The notes below the pieces were generated by a model. That model did not search any database. It was not told where the DNA came from and worked only from the letters and a program-made list of their open reading frames with translations. Source: Burkholderiaceae bacterium (GTDB taxonomy: Bacteria; Pseudomonadota; Gammaproteobacteria; Burkholderiales; Burkholderiaceae_E). From it: DNA of 33,083 nucleotides. The translations under genes were made by a program, and so were the position numbers. Positions 15,361 to 23,177 of this stretch are shown piece by piece. The first letter of the stretch is position 1. Every line of letters begins with the position of its first letter. The DNA lies in assembly GCA_023383035.1 (NCBI GenBank), contig JAHDYE010000005.1, positions 8,616 to 41,698 of the forward strand, written 5' to 3'.

Positions 15361-15826
15361 CCCGCGCATTTCAAACTCACGACCGGCCCGGGTACGCCGC
15401 CTTTCCGGCCGCGGACCGGGCGAAGGCGCTACCCGCCAACGACGTTCCCTGACACCGGGCTGACGCGCGCGATCGCGTTATTTCGCGCCATTTCGCGTCA
15501 TCGCTCGTGCGGCCAGAACGCGCGGCGAGGATGCCGACACCGTAACGCTCTCCCGACACTGGCAAGCCGACCGTCCGCGGCAGAAGCAAGGCTCGTCTCG
15601 CCGCAAGCAAGCGCAGGGCTGCGAGTCCCCACACTGCCTCGCGAAACTCCGGAATTCCTAAATCTTTCGCCCCGACTACTAAGCGGGCGATCGCCAGAAC
15701 CCTTCTTATTGGAAGGGGCAGGATGCACACGAGGCGCGGCCGGCAGGTCGACCTGCAGCCCGGGTGCGATGGGAACCGGAGTGCAGCCCCGACGAGGGCA
15801 CTGCAAACAGGCGAAAAGGAGACCGA
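15361..15826. other. 466-bp non-coding leader before the 13-kb operon
   Basis: No convincing gene. It holds a direct repeat of ATTTCGCG (15480-15487 and 15490-15497), a short hairpin CCCTTC-6 nt-GAAGGG (15701-15718) and a 14-bp palindrome at 15744-15757. No clear -35/-10, sigma-54 promoter or recognisable riboswitch was found. Since the downstream operon starts here, regulatory sequence is expected in this stretch. Confidence 0.5.
15744..15757 (+). promoter_or_regulatory. Palindrome upstream of the molybdoenzyme operon
   Basis: GCAGGTCGACCTGC is a perfect 14-bp palindrome 70-83 bp before the first start codon. Its GTCGAC core is the same as in the GntR operator at 13610, but the arms differ, so another regulator is more likely. 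Operator function is inference. Confidence 0.35.
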
Positions 15827-16480
15827 ATGACGCCGGCAGGCGATTCGATACCGGCTGCAGAGGGGTCCGGGCGCAAGATCCGATGGGGTGTCGCGATCGA
15901 TCTGAAGCGATGCGTCGGGTGCCAAAGCTGTACCGTCACCTGCAAGACGGAGAACGGCACGCCTCCCGGCGTGTTCTGGACGCGAGTGATCGCCAGGGAA
16001 GTCGGCAGATACCCGCTCGCGGCCACCGTCTTCATGCCGATGCGTTGCAATCACTGCAGCGACGCCCCATGCGTGCCCGTCTGTCCGACCGGCGCCACCT
16101 ATGTGCGCCGGCAGGACAACCTCGTGCTGGTCGACCAGGGCAAGTGCGTCGGATGCCACGCCTGCGTCGTCGCGTGTCCTTACGACGCGCGAGCCATCCC
16201 GGAGGATTCCCGCGGGTACTACGGCACGACCAGGACGCCCTTCGAAAAGGTCGCTTACGAGAGGCGACCGCCGGGCGTGGTGCAGAAGTGCACCCTGTGC
16301 GTGCATCGACTGGACAAAGGCCTGCGCCCGGCCTGCATCGAGAGCTGTCCCACCGAAGCGCTGATCTTCGGCGATCTGAATGATCCCGAGAGTGCGGTCT
16401 CGAAGATCGTCGCCCGTCGGCCGAGTTTCCAGCCGCACGCGGAACTCGGCACTGACCCGAACGTCTACTACCTGACCTGA
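15827..16480 (+). CDS. Four-cluster [4Fe-4S] ferredoxin subunit of molybdoenzyme
   Basis: A 217-residue electron-transfer subunit of the DmsB/PhsB/NrfC type. Four cysteine groups are present: 'CVGCQSCTVTCKTEN', 'CNHCSDAPCVPVCP', 'CVGCHACVVACP' and 'CTLC' followed by 'PACIESCP'. They fit four [4Fe-4S] clusters that wire the catalytic subunit (17774) to the membrane subunit (16497). There is no signal peptide. The ATG at 15827 has AAAGGAG upstream; an earlier in-frame ATG gives a non-conserved tail. It is the first gene of the operon, 16 nt from the next. Confidence 0.92.
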   Translation: MTPAGDSIPAAEGSGRKIRWGVAIDLKRCVGCQSCTVTCKTENGTPPGVFWTRVIAREVGRYPLAATVFMPMRCNHCSDAPCVPVCPTGATYVRRQDNLVLVDQGKCVGCHACVVACPYDARAIPEDSRGYYGTTRTPFEKVAYERRPPGVVQKCTLCVHRLDKGLRPACIESCPTEALIFGDLNDPESAVSKIVARRPSFQPHAELGTDPNVYYLT

Positions 16481-16496
16481 TCGACGGGAACAAGCC

Positions 16497-17435
16497 ATGG
16501 CGCGGGACTTCAACGCCGAGATGCGGTGTCAAAGCGAGTGGGGCTGGCTGCTCGCGATCTGGCTGTTCCTCAGCGGTACCGCCAGCGGGCTTTTCCTGAT
16601 GTACCGGCTCGCGGACCTGCCTGAGTTCTTCGGCATGACCGCCGTCGGAATGCTGTGCGTCGGAGGCGCAGTGCTCCTTCTGGAGCAGGGCTCGCCGATG
16701 CGTTCCTGGCGCGCCGTATCCGGCATCAGGACATCCTGGCTCAGCAGGGGAACCGTGTTCGTCATCGGCCTTCTGGCCTTCGCGACGCTCTCGCTCGCAG
16801 CGAAGCGGTTGCCCGCTGCGCCATGGACCGGCGAACTGGCGGGATCCTTCGGCTGGCTCGCGGCCCTGTGCGCGCTGCTGGTGATGCTGTACCCGGGTTT
16901 CTTCCTCGCGAACCACCGGTCGGTTCCCTTCTGGCGTACGCCGATGCTGCCGATCGTCTTCGTCATCTCCGCGATCGTCGGCGCGAGCGCGGTGGTGCTG
17001 ATCGCCTCGGGCGCCGCGAACGACGGACGCGGCGCCTACCGCACGTTCGCCGGCGGATCGATCGCGGCGACACTGGTCGTGCTCTGCGTCTATCTGGTCG
17101 CGATGTCGCAGCTCAAGGGTGCAGCCGGCGAGTCCGTCAGGCTTCTGAATCGTGCACCGCTGGCCTGGTTCTTCTGGGGAGGCGTCGTCGTGCTCGGATC
17201 GGCCCTTCCGCTGGCGCTGCTGTGGTCGCAGCCCGCTGCTCCACGGGTCGCCGGGGTTTGCATGCTCGGTGGCTGCCTGCTGCTTCGCTACTGCGTGCTC
17301 GAGGCCGGCGTGCTGGTTCCCGCACCGCTCGCGGCGGCGCCATTCGACTTCATCAGGCTGACCCGAACCAACATCGAAGACCTTGCACGCGAGTACGGAC
17401 AGGCGTCGGCGGAGACTTCCCGCAATGAGAGGTGA
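16497..17435 (+). CDS. NrfD/PsrC-like membrane anchor subunit
   Basis: A 312-residue integral membrane protein with about eight helices, beginning 'WGWLLAIWLFLSGTASGLFL', the usual first NrfD helix. Later ones lie near residues 45-60, 82-98, 114-135, 145-168, 183-202, 220-240 and 246-268. NrfD/PsrC subunits exchange electrons and protons with the quinone pool. It lies between the ferredoxin subunit and the catalytic subunit genes, so this is a complex iron-sulfur molybdoenzyme. The long soluble tail 'DFIRLTRTNIEDLAREYG' is at the C-terminus. Direction (quinone reducing or quinol oxidising) cannot be told. Confidence 0.85.
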   Translation: MARDFNAEMRCQSEWGWLLAIWLFLSGTASGLFLMYRLADLPEFFGMTAVGMLCVGGAVLLLEQGSPMRSWRAVSGIRTSWLSRGTVFVIGLLAFATLSLAAKRLPAAPWTGELAGSFGWLAALCALLVMLYPGFFLANHRSVPFWRTPMLPIVFVISAIVGASAVVLIASGAANDGRGAYRTFAGGSIAATLVVLCVYLVAMSQLKGAAGESVRLLNRAPLAWFFWGGVVVLGSALPLALLWSQPAAPRVAGVCMLGGCLLLRYCVLEAGVLVPAPLAAAPFDFIRLTRTNIEDLAREYGQASAETSRNER

Positions 17436-17438
17436 GAC

Positions 17439-17777
17439 ATGACAACGGTAGCGACGGGCACGATGGCCGCACCTGCGATACAGCCATCGATGACGGCGAA
17501 GGTGACTTTCATGGGCGAACTCCCGTCGCTGCTGGGCAAGCGCGAACACCTCGTCTCCTTGCCTCGGGAAGCGACGGTCGCCGATCTCATGACGTCGCTC
17601 GTCGGGGCATTCGGTCAGGTGTTCGAGGACCGCGTCTTCTGCAGCCCCGGAAAGCTCAACCATACGGTGCTCGTCTTCGTGGACGGCCAGAACCTCGGAC
17701 GCCGCAATCTGCTGCAGACACGGCTGGGCGAGGGCCCGGTGGATGTCATGTTGCTGCCCATGTTCGCGGGCGGGTGA
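17439..17777 (+). CDS. MoaD/ThiS-like sulfur carrier in the molybdoenzyme operon
   Basis: A 112-residue beta-grasp protein ending in the diagnostic 'FAGG' C-terminus, where a thiocarboxylate forms. The core is 'KVTFMGELPSLLGKREHLVS', 'LPREATVADLMTSLVGAF', 'LNHTVLVFVDGQNLG' and 'DVMLLPMFAGG'. MoaD supplies sulfur for the dithiolene of molybdopterin. A copy inside a molybdo- or tungsto-enzyme operon suggests cofactor supply dedicated to that enzyme (inference). The first 17 residues are extra; an internal Met at 18 is an alternative start. The ATG has GAGAGGTGAG upstream, and the stop overlaps the catalytic subunit's GTG. Confidence 0.88.
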   Translation: MTTVATGTMAAPAIQPSMTAKVTFMGELPSLLGKREHLVSLPREATVADLMTSLVGAFGQVFEDRVFCSPGKLNHTVLVFVDGQNLGRRNLLQTRLGEGPVDVMLLPMFAGG

Positions 17778-20329
17778 TCGTGGAAGCGACCAGGTCAAGA
17801 GTGGTCAAGACTTCGTGCGGCCAGTGCTACATCGGCTGCGCCATCGAGGTCACGGTCGACGATGGAGTGGTGACGAACATCTCGGGGAACCCGGACAGTC
17901 CGCAGAACCGCGGGAAGATGTGCGCCAAGGGCAAGGCCGGGATCATGAACCTCTACAACCCGAACCGGGTGAAGGTGCCCCTGAAGCGCACCAATCCCTC
18001 GAAGGGCATCGATGTCGACCCCGGATGGGTCGAGATCACGTGGGAGGAGGCGATCGACACGATCGTCTCGCAGCTCGAGCGCATCCGCGACACGCCGAAG
18101 AAGCTGCTGATTCACTCCTGGGAGGTCATGGGCGACAACCTGTTCTGGCTCACCTCGTTCGGCAGCGCCTTCGGCGCCTACCTGACCGCAGTCGTCGCAT
18201 CGCCCGACTGCGGGAAAGTGGTCCATCCGGTCGAGTACTTCTCCGGCGGCGGATTCCATCAGCAGCCCGATCTCCACTACGCGAACTACTGCATTCTCAT
18301 CGGCACGCAGCTCGGCATCGCGTCGCGCTCCAGCTTCAACCACCTCCTGCTCGACATGGCCAATGCCCGCGAGCGAGGCATGAAGCTGGTGGTCGTCGAC
18401 CCCGTGGGCGGTCACGCCGGCAGCAAGGCCAACGAGTGGGTCCCGATCCGGCCCGGCACCGACAGCGCCTGGGGCCTGAGCATGCTGCACGTGCTGTTGA
18501 ACGAGCTCGGCATCTACGATCGCGACTTTCTCGCGAACAAGACGAACTCTCCCTATCTCGTGGGCCCGGATGGACACTACCTCCGGGACAAGGCGAGCGG
18601 GCAACCCCTCGTGCACGACCTCGACGACGGCGCGACGAAGGCTCATGACGATCCGGGCCTGAAGCGCCCGGCAATCACCGGGACGTACGAGGTCGACGGC
18701 ACGGCGGGCCGGACGGCGTTCGATCTGCTGCGCGAGCACGTGGCGAAGTACCCTCCGGAAGCCACCGAGAAGATCACCACGATCCCGGCGGCAACCGTGC
18801 GGCGCATTGCGCGCGAGTTCGGCGAGGCGGCCCGCATCGGAGAAACCATCGAGATCGATGGCGTCACGCTGCCGTACCGCCCGGTCTGCGTCGACTGGGC
18901 CAAGGGAACGCAGGGGCACAAGCACGGTTTCCACAACTGCTGGCCACTGAAGCTGCTGAACATCGTGGTGGGCGCGGTGAACGTGCCCGGCGGCATCCTC
19001 AGCACCGGCGCCGCGGGCAAGTATCCCCATCGGTGGTGGCCGGAAAGCGGTACGGACGGCATGCTGGAACACGGCGGACAGATCTTCCCGATGGGTCATC
19101 CGAGCTCGTTTCCCGGTCGCGCGCCGGCCCGCCCGCTTCGGGCGGATATCGCGGAGCTGTTCCCGCTCGCTCCGCACTATCACACGCTGCTTCCGATCGT
19201 ATTCGACGATCCGTCGAAGTTCGGCCTGCAGGGCGACCAGGCCGTCGAAATGATGATGCACTCTCCGAACAACGCCATCATGGGCAACTTCGGCGACGTG
19301 CGGCAGGTGGAACGGTTCTACCAATCGCTGAAGTTCATCTTCGGATTCGCAGTCGAGATCAACGAGACAACGCTCTTCGATGACATCGTCCTGCCGTTTC
19401 CGAGTTACCTCGAAAGATGGGACTTCATTCCCGGCGTCGGTGCCTACTATCTGGCGCCCTGCGGCCAGGACGACTTCCACTGGCAGATACGCCAGCCGGT
19501 GGTCGACTCCCCGCCGGGCGTACGCCAGCCCCAGGAAGTCCTGCAGGAGATCGCGGATCGCCTCGGCATTCTCGACGGCATCTATCGCCTCCTGAATCAC
19601 ACCTTCAGCCTCGGCCGGACGCACTCGCTCGAGACCGGCAAGCGCTATCGCGTGCCGGAGATCATCGACAAGGCAACGCGGTCATGGTTCGGCGAGGATC
19701 GCGGACTGGCGTGGTTTCAGGAGCACGGGGTCATCCGCCATCCCCGCAGCGTCGACGAGGCCTACATCGGTGCGAGCCTCGATGCGCGGATTCCCGTCTA
19801 CCTCGAGCACTTCCTGACCAGGGGCGAACAGCTCAAGGCGATCGTCGACGAGATGAATCTCGATTGGGATCTCTCGGACTTCAAACCCTTCTCCGACTGG
19901 ATGCCGTGTCCTTCCTACGAGGCAATCCGCAAGGGTGAATACGACCTGATCGCGGTCCACTTCAAGTTCCCGTTCGTCTATGGCAGTTACGGCGCCGAGA
20001 ACCCGCTGGTGGACGAGATCTGCGAGAAGACGCATGCCTACCGGGTACTGATCAACAGCGCTGTCGCCCGCAGGAAGGGAATCAACCAGGGCGACAGCGT
20101 CTGGCTCGAATCGCCGGTCCGGAAGGTGCGGGCCACCGTTCGGGTGACCGAATGCATCCATCCGGAAGTCGTCGGGATCGGCGGGCACTTCGGCCATTGG
20201 TCACCGGGCATGCCGATATCACGCGGCAAGGGCGTGAGTTTCAACGCGCTCTGCTGCAGCGATCTGGATCACATCGACAAGATTTCCACGGCACTGGACC
20301 AGTGTGTCCAGGTCAAGGTCTACAAGTAG
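17774..20329 (+). CDS. Molybdopterin oxidoreductase catalytic subunit (DMSO reductase family)
   Basis: An 851-residue bis-MGD enzyme. The N-terminal [4Fe-4S] motif is C15-x2-C18-x3-C22-x27-C50 ('SCGQCYIGC' and 'MCAKGKAG'). Cys146 in 'SPDCGKVVHPVEYFSGGG' lies where NapA and formate dehydrogenase carry the metal ligand. The molybdopterin-binding C-terminal domain shows 'ECIHPEVVGIGGHFGHW'. No Tat signal precedes the cluster, so the active site should face the cytoplasm, unlike Psr/Ttr enzymes. GTG 17774 overlaps the MoaD stop; GTG 17780 is also possible. The substrate is unknown; the neighbourhood suggests an aromatic or carboxylic intermediate. Acetylene-hydratase- or transhydroxylase-like chemistry cannot be excluded, nor can tungsten. 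Confidence 0.9.
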   Translation: MIVEATRSRVVKTSCGQCYIGCAIEVTVDDGVVTNISGNPDSPQNRGKMCAKGKAGIMNLYNPNRVKVPLKRTNPSKGIDVDPGWVEITWEEAIDTIVSQLERIRDTPKKLLIHSWEVMGDNLFWLTSFGSAFGAYLTAVVASPDCGKVVHPVEYFSGGGFHQQPDLHYANYCILIGTQLGIASRSSFNHLLLDMANARERGMKLVVVDPVGGHAGSKANEWVPIRPGTDSAWGLSMLHVLLNELGIYDRDFLANKTNSPYLVGPDGHYLRDKASGQPLVHDLDDGATKAHDDPGLKRPAITGTYEVDGTAGRTAFDLLREHVAKYPPEATEKITTIPAATVRRIAREFGEAARIGETIEIDGVTLPYRPVCVDWAKGTQGHKHGFHNCWPLKLLNIVVGAVNVPGGILSTGAAGKYPHRWWPESGTDGMLEHGGQIFPMGHPSSFPGRAPARPLRADIAELFPLAPHYHTLLPIVFDDPSKFGLQGDQAVEMMMHSPNNAIMGNFGDVRQVERFYQSLKFIFGFAVEINETTLFDDIVLPFPSYLERWDFIPGVGAYYLAPCGQDDFHWQIRQPVVDSPPGVRQPQEVLQEIADRLGILDGIYRLLNHTFSLGRTHSLETGKRYRVPEIIDKATRSWFGEDRGLAWFQEHGVIRHPRSVDEAYIGASLDARIPVYLEHFLTRGEQLKAIVDEMNLDWDLSDFKPFSDWMPCPSYEAIRKGEYDLIAVHFKFPFVYGSYGAENPLVDEICEKTHAYRVLINSAVARRKGINQGDSVWLESPVRKVRATVRVTECIHPEVVGIGGHFGHWSPGMPISRGKGVSFNALCCSDLDHIDKISTALDQCVQVKVYK

Positions 20330-20348
20330 ACGATGAGGGGACATTTCC

Positions 20349-21314
20349 ATGAATCCGCGCCGCCTTCTGCTCGCTGTTGCCCTGTCGGTTTCCTGTGGAG
20401 CCGCACTGGCCCAATTCCCCCCGGGTGATCGCCCGATTCACCTCATCGTACCGTTCACGCCGGGCAGCGGAACGGATACCGCCGCGCGACTGCTGGCCGA
20501 GGAGCTGGCGCCGGTGATCAAGCGGCGGATCGTGGTCGACAACCGTGCCGGCGCGAGCGGAACGATCGGTACGGCTTCCGTGGCCAAATCGCCCCCGGAC
20601 GGCCTGACCCTCGTCATGATCGGCGGAACCGGCATCGTCTCGGCGCCTTTTGTCTTTCGCAACCTTCCCTACGATCCGGTCAAGGATCTCAAACCCGTCT
20701 ACTTCGTCGCCAGTTCGCCTCTCGCCCTGTTCGTGGCCGCCGACTCGCCGGCCAGATCGTTTCAGGATCTGATCGACTCCGCGAAGGCGCAACCCGGGAA
20801 ACTGACTTACGCCGCCCACAACATCACCAACCGGGTCGCGATGGAAGTGATCAAGCAGTCGATGAGCGTCGATGTCATCCATGTTCCGTACAAGAGCATG
20901 CCCCAGGCGCTCGGCGACGTTGCAACGGGGCGAGTGACGGCGATGTTCAACGACCTGAGCGGCTCGGCGCAGTTCGTCGCTGCCGGAAAGATACGGCCGT
21001 TGGCGATCATGCGGCGCGCACGCTCTCCGCGCATCCCCGATGTGCCGACCGTCTACGAGTTCGGGTATCGAGGTCATGAAGTCATCAACTGGACCGGCGT
21101 GTTCGCACCCGCCGGCACGCCGCCCGAGATCGTCGAGTTCCTGGCGAACGCGATCCGGTCGATCGCCCAGGAGCCGCGGCTTGTGGAGCGCTTCGAGAAC
21201 CTCGGCCTGGGGTTGCGCCAAGGGGGAACCCCCGAATCGCTCGAGAACTTCGTGCGGCAGGATATCGATGCAATGGGCAAGGTGATCCGGCACCTGGAAA
21301 TCGTGCCCGAATGA
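20349..21314 (+). CDS. Bug/TctC-family periplasmic solute receptor (second copy)
   Basis: A 321-residue secreted receptor. The signal peptide covers residues 1-21 and ends AALAQ. Canonical Bug motifs: 'PIHLIVPFTPGSGTDTAARL', 'VVDNRAGASGTIGTASVAKS', 'HNITNRVAMEVIKQ', 'HVPYKSMPQALGDVATGRV' and 'VINWTGVFAPAGTPPEIV'. It would capture the substrate of this operon in the periplasm. No TctA/TctB permease is nearby. The ATG has GAGGGGA upstream, and the stop overlaps the next gene (ATGA). It is not a close copy of the receptor at 9893-10888, so a different ligand is likely. Confidence 0.92.
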   Translation: MNPRRLLLAVALSVSCGAALAQFPPGDRPIHLIVPFTPGSGTDTAARLLAEELAPVIKRRIVVDNRAGASGTIGTASVAKSPPDGLTLVMIGGTGIVSAPFVFRNLPYDPVKDLKPVYFVASSPLALFVAADSPARSFQDLIDSAKAQPGKLTYAAHNITNRVAMEVIKQSMSVDVIHVPYKSMPQALGDVATGRVTAMFNDLSGSAQFVAAGKIRPLAIMRRARSPRIPDVPTVYEFGYRGHEVINWTGVFAPAGTPPEIVEFLANAIRSIAQEPRLVERFENLGLGLRQGGTPESLENFVRQDIDAMGKVIRHLEIVPE

Positions 21315-23113
21315 CGCCGCACGGATCCCCGGACGCCCCGGCGAACCTCCGGGACGAGGTCGCGAGCGCAACCGGCAGCCGGGTGTGGCCCGAGGTGCCG
21401 GCCTCCGACGTCGGGGAGGCCATCGTCGAGGCGCTGACCCTGGGCGGAATCGATCACCTCTTCTTCACCTCCGGCACGGAGATCGGCTTCTACCAGGAAG
21501 CGATCGCCAAGGCCCGCGCGCTCGGTCGCAAGGCGCCGAGGCTGGTCACCGTGACTCATGAGCACGTCGGATTGAACGCGGCTCTGGGATACGCCGCGAT
21601 AAGCGGCAGACCGGCGGCCACGGCCGTACACGTCGATTCGGGGACTCAGCATTGCGGCGGCGCGATCCACACGGCCTGGCACAGCGGCCTTCCGGTTCTC
21701 ATGACCGCCGGAGCGGCGCCCTCCAGCTACCCGGGATCGATGCCCGGAGCGCGTGATGGCGGAGGGCACATCTGGATGCAGCAGGCGCGCGACCAGAACG
21801 GCATCGTTCGCTGCTACACGAAGTGGGATCATCGACTGGAGCAGCAGGACAACGCCGGGCTGGTCGTGAGTCGCGCACTGCAGGTCGCACGGACCGAACC
21901 GTGCGGTCCGGTCTACCTGAGCATCCCGAGGGAAATCCCGCTCCGCCCGGCAAGCGGCGTCCGCTTCCCGCCCGCGGACCAGCTGGCGATTCCACGCCCT
22001 CCGGCGCCCGATCCCGACGGTGTTCACGAGATCGCCCGCAGGCTGGTGGCCGCGCGCAATCCGTTCGTGGTGGTTTCCAGATCGGGCCGCGATCCCCAAT
22101 GCGTTCCCGCGCTGGTCGAGCTTTGCGAACTGCTGGCTGTTCCGGTCGTCGACTCGAATTCGCGCGCCTACCATTGCTTTCCGATGAATCACCCGCTGTA
22201 CCAGCGGGCGGCAAGCCTGGCCACGGCCGACTTCGTATTGGTGCTCGAGGCCGCGGTCCCGTGGCTGCCGGGCGAGTCCGAACCCCCCGCGCGGGCTTAT
22301 GTCGCCGTCGTGGGCATCGATCCGATCCAGACACGGATTCCGACCTTCGAATTCACGGCGAACATCCGCCTGATCTCCGACTCCCTGCTCGCGATCCGGG
22401 CGATCACGGCAGCAGCTCATGCCCTTCTCTCCGGGACGCAGACCGCGCGGCTGAGGCTGCGCGCCGCGCACTGGAACGAGGCGTCGCGACTGCGCGCGAT
22501 CGAAGCGCAGCGCCGGGCGCAGGCGGTGTCCCGGAAGATCCCGATCGACCCGCTCTGGCTGTCCGCCGAAATCGGTCGCGTCATCGATGACGACTGCACC
22601 ATCTTCGACGAGACGATGCCTCAGAACGGCCTGCATGAGTATCTCGGCTGTCCGAGGCCGGGTTCCTATTTCTACAACCCGGGCAGCAGCGGAGGGTGGG
22701 CGCCGGGTGCGGCGCTCGGCGCCAAGCTCGCAGCGCCCGACCGGCAGGTGGTGGCCGTCACGGGCGACGGCTTCTACATGTTCGCCGTTCCGAACGCCGC
22801 GATCTCCGCGGCGGTGCGGCATCACGCTCCGTTCCTGACGATCGTCTACCAGAACAGGAGTTACTCCACCGGCGTGACCAGGGTCGCGAAGACATACCCG
22901 GCTGGCTATGCGATGAAAGCCGGATTCGACGGAGGCTACTTCGATCCGCCGATCGATTTCGCGAAGGAAGCCGAGGCGGCAGGCGGCCATGGCGAGAACG
23001 TCACCGATCCGGGGCAGATTCGCGCCGCGCTCGAACGCGGGCTCGACCAGGTCCGCGGCGGCAAGCCCGCCGTGATCTCGGTGTGGTTGCCGCGCCTGAT
23101 GCAGGAAGACTGA
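21311..23113 (+). CDS. Thiamine-diphosphate-dependent enzyme (acetolactate synthase/2-oxoacid decarboxylase fold)
   Basis: A 600-residue ThDP enzyme with PYR, central and PP domains. The cofactor-activating glutamate is E84 in 'VTHEHVGLNAALG'. The PP-domain motif is 'GDGFYMF' near residue 485 with Mg-binding Asn in 'YQNRSY' about 30 residues later. The region 'YAAISGRPAATAVHVDSGTQ' and the downstream 'ARDQNGIVRCYTKWDHRLEQ' recall ThDP proteins often found beside Bug receptors. Its reaction is probably decarboxylation or ligation of a 2-oxoacid. In the operon it would follow the 2-hydroxyacid dehydrogenase and feed the aldehyde dehydrogenase (inference). The start overlaps the receptor stop. 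Confidence 0.88.
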   Translation: MTPHGSPDAPANLRDEVASATGSRVWPEVPASDVGEAIVEALTLGGIDHLFFTSGTEIGFYQEAIAKARALGRKAPRLVTVTHEHVGLNAALGYAAISGRPAATAVHVDSGTQHCGGAIHTAWHSGLPVLMTAGAAPSSYPGSMPGARDGGGHIWMQQARDQNGIVRCYTKWDHRLEQQDNAGLVVSRALQVARTEPCGPVYLSIPREIPLRPASGVRFPPADQLAIPRPPAPDPDGVHEIARRLVAARNPFVVVSRSGRDPQCVPALVELCELLAVPVVDSNSRAYHCFPMNHPLYQRAASLATADFVLVLEAAVPWLPGESEPPARAYVAVVGIDPIQTRIPTFEFTANIRLISDSLLAIRAITAAAHALLSGTQTARLRLRAAHWNEASRLRAIEAQRRAQAVSRKIPIDPLWLSAEIGRVIDDDCTIFDETMPQNGLHEYLGCPRPGSYFYNPGSSGGWAPGAALGAKLAAPDRQVVAVTGDGFYMFAVPNAAISAAVRHHAPFLTIVYQNRSYSTGVTRVAKTYPAGYAMKAGFDGGYFDPPIDFAKEAEAAGGHGENVTDPGQIRAALERGLDQVRGGKPAVISVWLPRLMQED

Positions 23114-23118
23114 CGACC

Positions 23119-23148
23119 GATCCGCGCGCGCGGCTGCCGTCGCGGATC
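23119..23148 (+). repeat. Intercistronic inverted repeat
   Basis: GATCCGCG (23119-23126) and CGCGGATC (23141-23148) form an 8-bp stem with a 14-nt loop between the ThDP enzyme and aldehyde dehydrogenase genes. No T-run follows, so it is not an intrinsic terminator; it may affect mRNA processing or stability. Confidence 0.4.
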
Positions 23149-23177
23149 CCGAACGCAGGGAACCGGAGAGAAGGGAA

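Noticed and set aside
17795-19624. Long leftward open frame (609 codons) opposite the molybdoenzyme catalytic gene.
   Set aside because: Antisense shadow in GC-rich coding DNA; composition rich in Arg/Ala/His with no domain, while the plus strand encodes a recognisable enzyme.
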